Below, in pieces: positions 1-8,275 of a stretch of DNA of 33,516 bases; position 1 is the first letter of the stretch, and each line of letters starts with the position of its first letter. This DNA comes from Chloroflexi bacterium OHK40. GTDB lineage: Bacteria > Chloroflexota > Chloroflexia > Chloroflexales > Chloroflexaceae. Below the pieces are notes generated by a model. The model did no database searches, had not been told where the DNA came from, and saw only the letters and a list, made by a program, of their open reading frames with translations. The stretch lies in assembly GCA_004367505.1 (NCBI GenBank), contig SFCB01000022.1, forward strand, positions 1 to 33,516, given 5' to 3'. Position numbers and translations under genes: made by a program.

Positions 1-165
1 GCGTCTCAGGGGGATCGCCCGCCCCACCGGGGCGTCTCAGGGCGATCGCCCGCCCCACCGGGGCGTCTCAGGGCGATCGCCCGCCCCACCGGGGCGTCTC
101 AACAGGATGGCGATGGCGCACCATCCCCACCGGGGTGCCTCAGGGAGATCGCACGCTCCACCGGG
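1..165. repeat. Tandem 31-bp repeats with a GGGCGATCGCCC palindrome
   Basis: Units begin at 1, 32, 63, 94 and 135. Units 1-3 are 31 bp and differ at about one base. The fourth (94-134) is 41 bp and diverged in its centre, and the fifth (135-165) is 31 bp with several substitutions. Each starts with a form of GCGTCTCAGG and ends with CCACCGGG. Units 2 and 3 hold the perfect palindrome GGGCGATCGCCC. There are no spacers, and a 31-bp period does not preserve a reading frame, so this looks extragenic. The array probably continues to the left of the window. It lies just upstream of the ABC permease gene. Decay increases toward the gene. Confidence 0.85.
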
Positions 166-210
166 GTATCTTTCCAGTGATGGCCCACCAGGCAGGAGAC
201 GACACTGAGC

Positions 211-1116
211 GTGAACACAGTACAAGCTGCTTCCGAAACGCTCGCGCTGCCACGGCAGCGCCGCACGCCACGCTGGCTGCGCAGCCTGCTACGTAACGGT
301 GTGGGTCTGCTCGGCCTCTCGATCGTGGTTGGGGTGGTGCTGGTGGCCATCGCCGCTCCTCTGCTCGCGCCGCACGATCCGGCGCGGATCAACGTGCGTG
401 CGCGCCTGCTGCCCCCAGCCTGGTTGGCCGACGGCGACCCGCGCCACCTGCTCGGCACCGACCAACTCGGCCGTGATGTGCTGAGCCGTCTGATCGACGG
501 TTCCCGCGTATCGGTGGTAGTCGGCGTACTCGGCGTTGCGATCTCGGTGCTCGTCGGGGTGACGATCGGGCTCGTGAGTGGCTACGTTGGTGGGCGGCTG
601 GACGGGCTGATCTCCCGAGCCGTCGACACGTTTATGGCCATCCCTTTCATCATCCTCGCCCTGGCGGCGGTCGGCTTCCTCGGCCCCGGGCTCACCAACC
701 TGATCATCGTCCTTGGCCTCACCGGCTGGGTTACCTTCGCCCGAGTCGTGCGTGGCGAGGTGCTCTCGGTGAAGACGATGGAGTTTGTGACGGCCGCGCG
801 TACGATCGGTCAGCGCGGCTGGCGAATCGCTCTCTTTCACGTACTGCCCAACGTCGCCGCGTCGATCATCGTGCTCGCCACCCTGCAGATCGCGACGGTC
901 ATCATCGCCGAGTCGTCCCTCAGCTTCCTTGGCATGGGCGTCCAGCCACCCACGATCACCTGGGGCACTATGCTCGCCGAGGGGCGCAACCACCTGGCCA
1001 CCTCCTGGTGGCTCGCGACCTTCCCTGGTGTGGCGATCAGTATCACCGCCCTCGGCTGCATCCTGATGGGCGACTGGCTTCGCGACGTGCTAGACCCCCG
1101 GCTGCGGCAGGGGTAG
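211..1116 (+). CDS. ABC transporter permease, DppC/OppC family (peptide or opine import)
   Basis: Inner-membrane subunit of an ABC importer for peptides, opines or related amides; it would pair with a DppB-type permease and Dpp/Opp-type ATPases, none of which is in the window. The 301-residue length suits DppC. A membrane segment lies at about residues 33-52, followed by the family's LLGTDQLGRDVLSR signature at about 81-94. Several more hydrophobic segments follow. The EAA loop that docks the ATPase is at about 191-214 (EFVTAARTIG then LFHVLPN). The start is GTG at 211, with AGGAG at 194-198 as ribosome binding site. The gene is followed after 105 bp by hyuB on the same strand, so the imported substrate may be a cyclic amide, hydantoin or small peptide; that link is inference. 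Confidence 0.92.
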   Translation: MNTVQAASETLALPRQRRTPRWLRSLLRNGVGLLGLSIVVGVVLVAIAAPLLAPHDPARINVRARLLPPAWLADGDPRHLLGTDQLGRDVLSRLIDGSRVSVVVGVLGVAISVLVGVTIGLVSGYVGGRLDGLISRAVDTFMAIPFIILALAAVGFLGPGLTNLIIVLGLTGWVTFARVVRGEVLSVKTMEFVTAARTIGQRGWRIALFHVLPNVAASIIVLATLQIATVIIAESSLSFLGMGVQPPTITWGTMLAEGRNHLATSWWLATFPGVAISITALGCILMGDWLRDVLDPRLRQG

Positions 1117-1221
1117 GTCGCGGCCCGCTGCGGTGCTCGTTACGCCTGAGGGCGCTCGCCGTAACTACGGGCTCATCGACAAATCCGCCGACCGCCAGGT
1201 TCCATTCACGGAGACGACCTG

Positions 1222-2856
1222 ATGACAACCCTCGACCCGATCACCCTCGAGATTCAGTGGCAGCGGCTCGTCACCATCGCCGACGAGATGGACAACGCTA
1301 CCATCCGCGCCTCCTTCTCCACAATCGTCGGCGAGAGCCACGATTTCGGCTGCATCATCATGGATGCGCAGGGCTCGGCGATCGCCCAGGCTCAGTTCAG
1401 CCCGCCCCAGTTCTGCACCATGCTCCCAATCACCACTGGCCACATGCTGCGGCGTTTCCCCGCCGAGATGCTCCAGGACGGCGATGTGCTGATCACCAAC
1501 GACCCCTGGATCGGCTCGACCCACCTGCCCGACTACAACCTCGTTACGCCGATGTTCCGCAAGGGCAGGGTGGTGGCCTTCCTCGGCACCGTTGCCCACG
1601 TCTCGGACGTGGGCGGCCACCTGGGGGACCTGGAGGCCTACGATGTCTTCATGGAAGGCATCCGGGTGCTGCCAGCGAAGTTCTACAAGGCTGGCGCGCC
1701 CAACGAGGAGCTGATCGAGATCATCGAGGCCAACTGCCGCGTGCCGGAAAATGTGCTGGGCGACCTGCGGGCGATCGTCGGGACCCACCGCATGGCGATC
1801 AAGCAACTCCACGAGTTTATGGACGACTACGGCCTTGACGACCTCGTGGAGCTCTCGCAGACCATCCAGGATCGTTCCGAGGCCGCGCTGCGCCGGGCGA
1901 TCAGCGAACTGCCCGACGGCGTCTACACTCACGAGGTGACGGGCGACGGCTATCTGACCCCCTTCACCCTCAAGGTGGCGATCACCATTCGCGGTTCGGA
2001 GATGCATTTCGACTTCGCGGGCAGCTCGCCCCAGCAATGGGATGCGGCGATCAATGCCGCCTGGAACATGACGTACGCCACCTCAGTCTACCCGATCAAG
2101 TGCATGCTCGTGCCCCACGTGCCCAACAACGATGGCCTGGTACGCCCCCTCAGCGTGGTGGCCCCCGAGGGTTCGATTGTCAATTGCACCTTCCCGGCCC
2201 CGGTGAAGGCCCGCGCCAAGGTGATGAAGCACATTCCCCCACTGATCTTCGGGGCGCTGGCGCCCCTGCTGCCGAAGGAGACGATCGCTGCGGCGGGTGG
2301 TATCTTTCCTTTCCACTTCAACGGCGAGGACCCGCGTTTCGGTCGCTTCAATGTCCACGTGCTCCCCCACGGCGGCATGGGCGCCATGTTCGACGCCGAC
2401 GGCCATCCGCCCGTGGCCTACCCACACAACAGCACGGTTACGCCCGCCGAGATCACCGAGCTTCGCTCGCCAGTGCTGATGCTCAGCAAGCGGCTATTGC
2501 CCGACTCGGGCGGGCCAGGCCGGCGTCGCGGCGGGCTCGGCGTGGAGTATGTGCTCAAGTGTGTGGCCGAGAAGCCGATCACCCTGACGATCAGGCCCGA
2601 TCTGCTACGTAATCCGGCGCCCGGCCTCTTCGGTGGGCTACCCGGAGCCCCGGGGGCGGTCTTCCTCAACGGTGAGCGAATTGAGCGTTTTACCCCGATC
2701 ACCTTCCGGCCCGGCGATCTCTGCGTGCTGCAGGTGCCAGGGGGAGGTGGCTATGGGCCGCCACACGAGCGCGAGCCCGAGTTGGTGCGTGCCGATGTGC
2801 GGCAGGGCTTCGTGACGCCCCAGGCGGCCCGCGCAATTTATGGCGTGGAGGTCTGA
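1222..2856 (+). CDS. hyuB: Hydantoinase B / 5-oxoprolinase family subunit (HyuB)
   Basis: Subunit of an ATP-dependent hydantoinase, oxoprolinase or acetone-carboxylase-like enzyme, which opens cyclic amides such as N-methylhydantoin or 5-oxoproline in the cytoplasm. The 544-residue length and N-terminus (ITLEIQWQRLVTIADEM) are typical of HyuB. Other family blocks are visible: IGESHDFG-like at about residues 35-44, ITNDPWIGSTHLPDY at about 91-105, VAHVSDVGGHLGD at about 126-138, and the glycine-rich end VPGGGGYGPP. The start is ATG at 1222, preceded by GGAG. The ATP-binding partner HyuA is not encoded downstream, where the next genes run the other way, so it must lie upstream of the window or elsewhere. 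The substrate cannot be told from sequence. Confidence 0.92.
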   Translation: MTTLDPITLEIQWQRLVTIADEMDNATIRASFSTIVGESHDFGCIIMDAQGSAIAQAQFSPPQFCTMLPITTGHMLRRFPAEMLQDGDVLITNDPWIGSTHLPDYNLVTPMFRKGRVVAFLGTVAHVSDVGGHLGDLEAYDVFMEGIRVLPAKFYKAGAPNEELIEIIEANCRVPENVLGDLRAIVGTHRMAIKQLHEFMDDYGLDDLVELSQTIQDRSEAALRRAISELPDGVYTHEVTGDGYLTPFTLKVAITIRGSEMHFDFAGSSPQQWDAAINAAWNMTYATSVYPIKCMLVPHVPNNDGLVRPLSVVAPEGSIVNCTFPAPVKARAKVMKHIPPLIFGALAPLLPKETIAAAGGIFPFHFNGEDPRFGRFNVHVLPHGGMGAMFDADGHPPVAYPHNSTVTPAEITELRSPVLMLSKRLLPDSGGPGRRRGGLGVEYVLKCVAEKPITLTIRPDLLRNPAPGLFGGLPGAPGAVFLNGERIERFTPITFRPGDLCVLQVPGGGGYGPPHEREPELVRADVRQGFVTPQAARAIYGVEV

Positions 2857-3043
2857 TCTGAAAAAGCCGATAGCCAATGCGCGGCCGCTGTTCATCCGCG
2901 CCCCCAGGCCAGGGCTCCGGTAGATGCCCGCGTGTTCTGTCCGCCTGTGAGCCCCTGGGCGGGCGCACTGCCCCCTGTCGCCATGCAGCGACGGATCCGG
3001 GCATTGTTGGCCGTGACGAGGCGCGCGGGCCAGCCGGGCAGAG

Positions 3044-3721
3044 CTACACCACCCGGCGCAGCTCCGCCCGCCAGATCTGGCGCCCACGGGCTTCCCAGCG
3101 GCGGTGATAGTGCGACTTCACGAGCTCGGTGGTTGTGGCCGACCACTCGTCGGGCGGCGTGAGACGCAGGCGTGGCGCGGCTGGGAGCAGCGCGTGCAGC
3201 TCGGCGTACAGCGCCTCCTGGTCAGTCAGCACGCTGAGGATGCCGCCGGGCGCGAGGCAGCGCTCCATCTGGGCCAGCAGCTCGGGGGATATCAGCAACT
3301 GCTTGCGCTGGCGGTTGCGGAGCAGGGGCGCGGGGAAGTGCAGATAGGCCGCCTGGAGCGCGCCGTCCGGCACCTTGCGGTACACCAGGCGCGCATCGGC
3401 CTGGAGGAACTTTATATTTGTCAGGCCCCGGGCTGCCGCCGTCTCCACCGCGCGCCACAGCGGCTTGGCCACAATGTCCAGGCCGAGCACATTCGTGGTC
3501 GGGCGGAGCGCCGCGATCGCGCAGGCCAGTTCACCCGTGGCGCATCCGATATCGAGCTCAAGGGGCCAGTCATTCCCGAAGAGGCCCGGTGAGCTCGCTG
3601 GCGGAAACTGCTCGGGCGCCGCGTAGAGATCGCGTGCCGTCCAGCTCAGGAAATAGCGACCGGCCAGCTCAGGTGGCGGCGGCGCCACCTTTAGCCGCGC
3701 CGGGTATCGTCCTCGTCCCAT
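3044..3721 (-). CDS. trmB: TrmB-like tRNA (guanine-N7)-methyltransferase, atypical active site
   Basis: SAM-dependent methyltransferase of the TrmB family, which makes m7G46 in tRNA. The 225-residue length fits. The SAM-binding motif is ELDIGCATGE (residues 55-64), followed by LGLDIVAK (79-86) and an acidic ADARLV segment (108-113). The family block normally written FPDPWxKxRHxKRR is here HFPAPLLRNRQRKQLL (128-143). The usually essential Asp is Ala131 and the Trp is Leu133, although the basic stretch is partly kept. The C-terminal segment (TTTELVKSHYHRRW) also departs from the canonical TKFE-type motif. ATG at 3721 has AGGAG just before it, inside the 10-bp gap after the acetyltransferase stop, so the two genes form an operon. 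It may have a changed specificity or be a paralogue of a standard TrmB elsewhere. Confidence 0.8.
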   Translation of the reverse strand: MGRGRYPARLKVAPPPPELAGRYFLSWTARDLYAAPEQFPPASSPGLFGNDWPLELDIGCATGELACAIAALRPTTNVLGLDIVAKPLWRAVETAAARGLTNIKFLQADARLVYRKVPDGALQAAYLHFPAPLLRNRQRKQLLISPELLAQMERCLAPGGILSVLTDQEALYAELHALLPAAPRLRLTPPDEWSATTTELVKSHYHRRWEARGRQIWRAELRRVV

Positions 3722-3731
3722 GGGCTCCTAC

Positions 3732-4211
3732 TCAAAGCTCCCGCAGTAGCTCGATCTCGTCGCGGATAGGAATACCGTTGGCGGCCACCGGCGGGATGGC
3801 GGGCTTGATCGTGGCGCGCGCCCGGTCCACCGCGCCGGGGTTCACGCCGATGATGCGGAAGCCGCGCCGCTGATAGAAGCCGAGCGCTCGCAGGTTGTCG
3901 TTGGTCGTAATGAGTTGTAGCCACATGCAGCCGGCCGTTCGGGCCGCCTCAGCCACAGCCTCCAGCAACGCACCGCCGACCCCCTGGCCCTCCCGCAGGC
4001 TGTCGAGCGAGAGCAGTTCACAGGCCGCCCCGGCCACGGTGTAGGTTGCCAGCCCCACGACCGTGCCCTCGTCGATTGCGGCGAAGCCGGCGTGCTCGGC
4101 AGGGCGCCAGAGCTCGCCCCGTAGCGCCATCGTCTCATCGCCCCAGTGCTCGCGGATCCATGCCGCCACCCAGGGCCTGTCGTCGGGGGTGAGCGCGTTG
4201 ATCGTGGCCAT
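3732..4211 (-). CDS. GNAT-family N-acetyltransferase
   Basis: Predicted acetyl-CoA-dependent N-acetyltransferase of 159 residues, a single GNAT domain. The acetyl-CoA pyrophosphate-binding motif is REGQGVGGALL (about residues 82-92), followed by the helix AVAEAARTAGC and the strand-loop WLQLITTNDNLRALGFYQRRGF, which is the GNAT motif B ending. The frame stays open upstream across the tRNA gene. I place the start at ATG 4209-4211 because GAGGAG precedes it at good spacing and because the upstream frame would translate tRNA and terminator sequence. It is the first gene of a two-gene unit with the TrmB-like gene, which follows after 10 bp. The substrate is unknown. Confidence 0.88.
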   Translation of the reverse strand: MATINALTPDDRPWVAAWIREHWGDETMALRGELWRPAEHAGFAAIDEGTVVGLATYTVAGAACELLSLDSLREGQGVGGALLEAVAEAARTAGCMWLQLITTNDNLRALGFYQRRGFRIIGVNPGAVDRARATIKPAIPPVAANGIPIRDEIELLREL

Positions 4212-4322
4212 CGTCGCCACTCCTCGCCCGCGCGAGGGGCTTGCCATTGCGGAGCGATGGCGTGGAGGTACCCGCCCACGGGCGGGCGTCGCGCGGGCGT
4301 GGCATAGAGATCTGCGCCTATG

Positions 4323-4345
4323 AAAAAGCGGCGCATACGCGCCGC
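4323..4345 (-). terminator. Intrinsic terminator of tRNA-Arg(TCG)
   Basis: On the minus strand, immediately after the encoded CCA of the tRNA, GCGGCGC and GCGCCGC form a perfect 7-bp stem with a 4-nt GTAT loop, followed at once by five T residues (4323-4327). This is a textbook Rho-independent terminator, so the tRNA is probably a single-gene transcript separate from the GNAT-trmB unit. Confidence 0.88.
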
Positions 4346-4349
4346 CTGG

Positions 4350-4426
4350 TGGCGGGCCGAGAGGGATTCGAACCCCCGACACCTAGTTCCGAAGACTAGT
4401 GCTCTAATCCACTGAGCTATCGGCCC
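4350..4426 (-). tRNA. tRNA-Arg (anticodon TCG)
   Basis: Read on the minus strand. The acceptor stem GGGCCGA (4426-4420) pairs with TCGGCCC (4360-4354). The D-arm reads GCTCAGTGGATTAGAGC. The anticodon stem CTAGT/ACTAG encloses the loop CTTCGGA, giving anticodon TCG. The T-arm contains GGTTCGAATCC. The discriminator is G and the CCA is encoded. Length is 77 nt. It decodes CGA by Watson-Crick pairing and possibly CGG by wobble. Confidence 0.96.
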
Positions 4427-4437
4427 ACGCCGCCGAT

Positions 4438-4466
4438 AGTCTAGCATAGCCGGCCTCGAATTGCAA
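4438..4466 (-). promoter_or_regulatory. Sigma-70 promoter of tRNA-Arg(TCG)
   Basis: On the minus strand a -35 element TTGCAA (4466-4461) and a -10 element TAGACT (4443-4438) are separated by 17 bp. The -10 lies 11 bp before the mature tRNA 5' end. Placement and spacing are right for a housekeeping sigma factor; the -10 matches the consensus only partly. Confidence 0.65.
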
Positions 4467-4568
4467 CGCGCCCCATAGGGCCGGGTGTGCCGCAAGCTAG
4501 ACGTTCATGTCCCTGGCGCACGGCGCCGCGATGCAAAGAGGCGGTATCGGCTCCTGGCTCGCCGCATC

Positions 4569-5546
4569 TTAGAGTGTTCGCCGGAGCCCCTCCTCGATGC
4601 TGATCCGCGGGCCGTAGCCAAAGTCGCGCTGGGCCGCCGCGTGGCTGAACCAGTGGGAGCGGGCCATCTGCCGTACCATCATGCGCGTCAGCGGCGGCAT
4701 ATGCGGCATGCCGAGGGCCCCGTAGAGCAGCTCCAGCCCTTCGGCGAGGCGCAGTGCGGTGCCCTCGGAGATCCGTCGGCGCACGGGCGGCAGTCCCGCT
4801 CGCCCCAGCACCTCGTTGATGAACGCCCAGAGGTTCACCGGTCGCTCCTGGCCGATGAAGTAGGCCCGGCCCCGCAGCGCCGAGCGCTCGCCCAGCGCGT
4901 CGGCGGCAAGCAGGTGGGCCTCGGCGCAGTTCTCGACATAGGTGATGTCTACCATGTTCGTGCCATCGCCGATCTGTACCAGCCGGCCGGCGCGGGCCCG
5001 GGCAAGCAGCCGGGGGAAAAGGTGCGGGTCCCGGGGGCCCCAGACCAGATGGGGGCGGATGGCCGTCGTTGCGATTGCTGTGCGGCCCAGGACGTAGCGC
5101 TCCGCTAGCGCCTTCGTCTGCGGGTAGGGCGAGAGGTAGCGCGGGGGGAAGGGCTGCGACTCGTCGGCCCCGGCGATATCCTCCTCGCCGATTGCGACCG
5201 ATGGCGTGGACGTGTAGACCAGCTTCGGCACCCCGGCCCGCTCGGCGGCCCGCACCACCCGCTGGGTGGCCGAGACGTTCTGGCGGTAAAATTCATCGTA
5301 GGGACCCCAGAGCGGCGCTGCCTTGGCCGCCACATGGAAGACGACGTCTACGCTCCGCATGGCCGTGGCCAGCGAGTTGGCCGCGTCCGGGGTGGCTAGA
5401 TCCGCCCGCACACACTCTACGCCAAGGGCCCGTAGCTCGGGGTAGTCGCCGCGCCCCACTGCCCGCACCCGGTCGCCCCGGGCGAGCAGCTGTTCCACGA
5501 TGGAGCGACCAATAAAGCCGTTTGCGCCGGTTACAAGCGTCAGCAT
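4569..5546 (-). CDS. oleD: OleD: NAD(P)H-dependent 2-alkyl-3-ketoalkanoate reductase
   Basis: Extended short-chain dehydrogenase/3-beta-HSD-like enzyme of 325 residues. In the olefin pathway OleD reduces the OleA product, a 2-alkyl-3-keto acid, to the beta-hydroxy acid. The Rossmann motif TGANGFIG is at residues 6-13. The catalytic set is Ser113 (YTSTPS) with Tyr141 and Lys145 (YPQTK). The start ATG 5544-5546 follows the oleC stop by 7 bp, with an AGGGGTGAG-like binding site inside the end of oleC. It is the last gene of the oleB-oleC-oleD unit. Alone it could pass for a sterol-dehydrogenase or epimerase relative; the two neighbours make OleD the best reading. Confidence 0.88.
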   Translation of the reverse strand: MLTLVTGANGFIGRSIVEQLLARGDRVRAVGRGDYPELRALGVECVRADLATPDAANSLATAMRSVDVVFHVAAKAAPLWGPYDEFYRQNVSATQRVVRAAERAGVPKLVYTSTPSVAIGEEDIAGADESQPFPPRYLSPYPQTKALAERYVLGRTAIATTAIRPHLVWGPRDPHLFPRLLARARAGRLVQIGDGTNMVDITYVENCAEAHLLAADALGERSALRGRAYFIGQERPVNLWAFINEVLGRAGLPPVRRRISEGTALRLAEGLELLYGALGMPHMPPLTRMMVRQMARSHWFSHAAAQRDFGYGPRISIEEGLRRTL

Positions 5547-5553
5547 GGCGCGC

Positions 5554-7305
5554 TCACCCCTTCAGCTGCTGGCTTGCCCACACCGCCAGGATCTCGCGGA
5601 AGATCTTGGCGTTGTGGCGGATGTCCACCGGTAGCGACGGGTGGAGCAGGATTCGTGCGATCTTCGCCGTCATCGGGGTGCGGGCGCCCATCGACCGCAG
5701 TTCGCCGATCAGCCGTTCGCGCGCCGCCCGGTCCCGCAGGATGGCTCGATCGCTGGGCTCGACCACGAGTACTGGCTCGCGGTATCGCCCTCTTCCAGGA
5801 TCTGTGCCTGCCCCTGGCCCATCCCGGCCCGTCGGAATGCCCACCAGCGCGCTCCGCGCGACCTGCGGGTGCTGGTTGAACAGGAGTTCCACCGGCTCGG
5901 TGTAGAGGGTCCCCTCCGGGGTCTCCACCCGCTGGCTCTTGCGGCCGTAGAACCAGAGCCGGCCCTGATCGTCGAGGTAGCCCAGGTCGCCCATCCGGTG
6001 CCACACCTGATCGCCGTCGGGGATCTTTGCCAGGGTGGTGGCCTCGGGGCGGCCAACGTAGGTCTTCGTCACGGAGGGGCCGCGCACGCAGATCTCGCCG
6101 ATCTGGTTGGGCGGCAGAGCCAGGGAGTCGTCCCAGCGCGCGATCGGTTCGTCGCTCACGGGGATGATCCGCAGCGTTACCTCAGGGGCAGGCCAGCCCA
6201 CACAGGTGCCCGCGAGCGGGTCGGGGGCCGCGCGCCCTTGCTGTCGCTCCGCAATGGCCGCAAGCACCTCGCGCCCGCTGATCGAACTGACCGGCAGGGC
6301 CTCTGTGGCGCCGTAGGGCGTATGCGTGTCGGCCTCCGGGCTGAGGATCTGGCGGAAGCGCTCGTGCAAATCGGCTGGCACGGGGGCGCCGGCCATGAGC
6401 ACGCGGCGCAGGGTGGGAAGCTGTATGCCGCGCTCCAGACAGTGGGCCGTCACCTTGCGCCAGATCGCCGGCGAGCCAAAGGTTGACGTAACGCCCTGGG
6501 CGTTGATGAAGGCCACCACGGCGGCCGGGTCGCAGGCGGCTGGCCGGGTGGGGTCGATCGGCGGAATGGCCGAGGTGCAGCCGAGGGCCACATTGAAGAG
6601 GGCAAAGAGCGGAAAGGCCGGCATCTCCACTTCGCCGGGCTCAATCGCGAAGAGCGCGCGTAGCTGCCGCACCTGGGCCTCGAACATGCCGTGCTCATAG
6701 AGCACCCCCTTCGGCACGCCGGTGCTCCCGGTCGTGAAGATGATTGCGGCGGGCGCGTCGGCGGCCAGGGGCTCCAGAGGGTAGGGCGTGTTCAGCGGCA
6801 CGCTCAGGTCGGCCAGGTTGACGTCGCCAAGCGGCACGAAGCGCGAGCCGACATTCACGCGGCGGCGCACGCTCCGGAAGGCGCCGCGAAAGACGAGCGC
6901 GGCCAGTTGGGCCCGTGGCACGCCGATCATGGCCTCCGGCGCGCACTCGGCGATGCACTGGGCCAGGTTGCGCCGGCCCATCGCGGGGTCGATCAATACG
7001 GGCACGGCGCCGAGCTTGAGCAGCGCGAAGGTCAGGCTGATCAGCGGGAGGCCCGCCGGGACCATCGAGAGCACCCGCGTGCCCGGGGCAATACCGTAGG
7101 CCCGCAGGCCCCAGGCGTAGCGGTCGCTCACGCGGTCGAGCTCGGCAAAGCTCAGCCGGCGATAGATCACCTGCCCGGATCGGTCGTGGCCCTCGCCGGC
7201 CACCACAGCTACCTGCGTGGGCCGCTCGCGGGCCATACGTGGGAGGTAGCGGGCGATGTTCGCGCTGCCCACTGCGGGGGCCGGGAGAGGCGCAATCTCA
7301 GGCAT
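5554..7305 (-). CDS. oleC: OleC: AMP-dependent beta-lactone synthetase
   Basis: ANL-superfamily adenylating enzyme of 583 residues. OleC converts 2-alkyl-3-hydroxy acids to beta-lactones using ATP. The P-loop-like motif TTGSTGVPKG is at residues 191-200 and YGATEA at 331-336. RMGDLGYLDDQGRLWF (437-452) covers the ribose-binding Asp, and the hinge follows in YGRKSQRV. The C-terminal lysine region reads VDIRHNAKIFRE, with Lys567. VDIRHNAKI is a sequence I recognise from OleC proteins rather than from ordinary acyl-CoA ligases. ATG 7303-7305 is preceded by GGAG at good spacing. It begins 39 bp after oleB ends and stops 7 bp before oleD. Confidence 0.9.
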   Translation of the reverse strand: MPEIAPLPAPAVGSANIARYLPRMARERPTQVAVVAGEGHDRSGQVIYRRLSFAELDRVSDRYAWGLRAYGIAPGTRVLSMVPAGLPLISLTFALLKLGAVPVLIDPAMGRRNLAQCIAECAPEAMIGVPRAQLAALVFRGAFRSVRRRVNVGSRFVPLGDVNLADLSVPLNTPYPLEPLAADAPAAIIFTTGSTGVPKGVLYEHGMFEAQVRQLRALFAIEPGEVEMPAFPLFALFNVALGCTSAIPPIDPTRPAACDPAAVVAFINAQGVTSTFGSPAIWRKVTAHCLERGIQLPTLRRVLMAGAPVPADLHERFRQILSPEADTHTPYGATEALPVSSISGREVLAAIAERQQGRAAPDPLAGTCVGWPAPEVTLRIIPVSDEPIARWDDSLALPPNQIGEICVRGPSVTKTYVGRPEATTLAKIPDGDQVWHRMGDLGYLDDQGRLWFYGRKSQRVETPEGTLYTEPVELLFNQHPQVARSALVGIPTGRDGPGAGTDPGRGRYREPVLVVEPSDRAILRDRAARERLIGELRSMGARTPMTAKIARILLHPSLPVDIRHNAKIFREILAVWASQQLKG

Positions 7306-7344
7306 GCTCGCTCCATCCAGGGGACGAGAGGGTCTTGTCCCACA

Positions 7345-8244
7345 TCAAACCGATCCGGCGAGGAAGCGCGCCACGCGGGGCACAAGCTCCTCGTGGGCGT
7401 CCTCGAGCACATAGTGCCCCGCGTCGTCAAAGCGGACGGCGGCGGCCTCGGGGAAGCGTTGCAGCCACCCGGATAGGAAGTGATCGGAGAAGCACCAGTC
7501 ACGCCCACCCCAGAGGATGAGCAGCGGGTGCCGGCGCAGCGCCGCCAGCTCGCGGTCGATCCCATCTACCACCGGCCACGTTGGGTGGGCCGGGGTCATC
7601 GGAATGTCGCGCACAAAGCGCTGGATGGCCACCCGGCTCGACCAGTTCCGGTAGGGCAGCAGGTAACCACGGCGCACCTCGGCGGGCATCGGGCGCTCCA
7701 CGGCCATCAGGGTGGCGCCGACGGCGAAGCCGTTCAGCCCGCGCACGAGCAGATCGCCGAGCAGGGGTGGGCGACAGACGGCGATGCGTAGCGGCAGGCG
7801 GGGGGAGAGGAAGGCGGCGCTGTTGAGCACCACGATCCGGCGCACAAGTTCCGGGTGCGCCGTCGCCCAGCCCATCCCGATCGCGCCTCCCCAATCGTGG
7901 ACCACCAGGTCCACCGGCCCGAGCTGCAGGGCGTCGAGCAGGGCGGTAAGGTTCGCGATGTGGGTGCTGAGGGTGTAGAGGTAGTCCTGGGGCTTGGCGG
8001 AAAGCCCGCAGCCCATGTGGTCCGGCGCGATCACCTGGTGGCGCGGGCGGAGCGCCGCAATCAGGCGGCGGTAGTAGAACGACCAGGTAGGGTTGCCGTG
8101 GAGCAGCACCACCGGCGGCCCGGCCCCCTCATCGACGTAGCTCAGCGTACCGCCAGCCAGAGGCAGCGTCGCGGTGTGAAAAGGGTAGAGCTGGCGAATC
8201 GGCGCCAGATCGTCGGCGGCCGGGGTGTCGGTCGTCTCCTGCAT
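7345..8244 (-). CDS. oleB: OleB: alpha/beta-hydrolase, beta-lactone decarboxylase
   Basis: Alpha/beta-hydrolase of the haloalkane-dehalogenase type, 299 residues. In the Ole pathway OleB decarboxylates the beta-lactone made by OleC to give the internal alkene. Visible: oxyanion motif LLHGNPTW (about residues 47-54), nucleophile Asp117 in VVHDWGGAIG, acid Asp249 in WGGRDWCF, and base His277 in DDAGHYVLED. An Asp nucleophile instead of Ser separates it from ordinary esterases. I use ATG 8242-8244, which has AGGA five bases upstream and lies about 24 nt past the predicted transcription start. A TTG at 8259 would add five residues. It is first in the oleB-oleC-oleD unit. Confidence 0.87.
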   Translation of the reverse strand: MQETTDTPAADDLAPIRQLYPFHTATLPLAGGTLSYVDEGAGPPVVLLHGNPTWSFYYRRLIAALRPRHQVIAPDHMGCGLSAKPQDYLYTLSTHIANLTALLDALQLGPVDLVVHDWGGAIGMGWATAHPELVRRIVVLNSAAFLSPRLPLRIAVCRPPLLGDLLVRGLNGFAVGATLMAVERPMPAEVRRGYLLPYRNWSSRVAIQRFVRDIPMTPAHPTWPVVDGIDRELAALRRHPLLILWGGRDWCFSDHFLSGWLQRFPEAAAVRFDDAGHYVLEDAHEELVPRVARFLAGSV

Positions 8245-8275
8245 GCGGGTCCTGCGCAAGGTGGTGGCCGCCGCT

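Noticed and set aside
1-165. CRISPR array
   Set aside because: The 31-bp units are directly adjacent with no variable spacers, and no cas genes are in the window.
4212-4382. N-terminal extension of the GNAT acetyltransferase
   Set aside because: The added residues would be read from the tRNA-Arg gene and its terminator. A GAGGAG-led ATG at 4211 matches the domain start.
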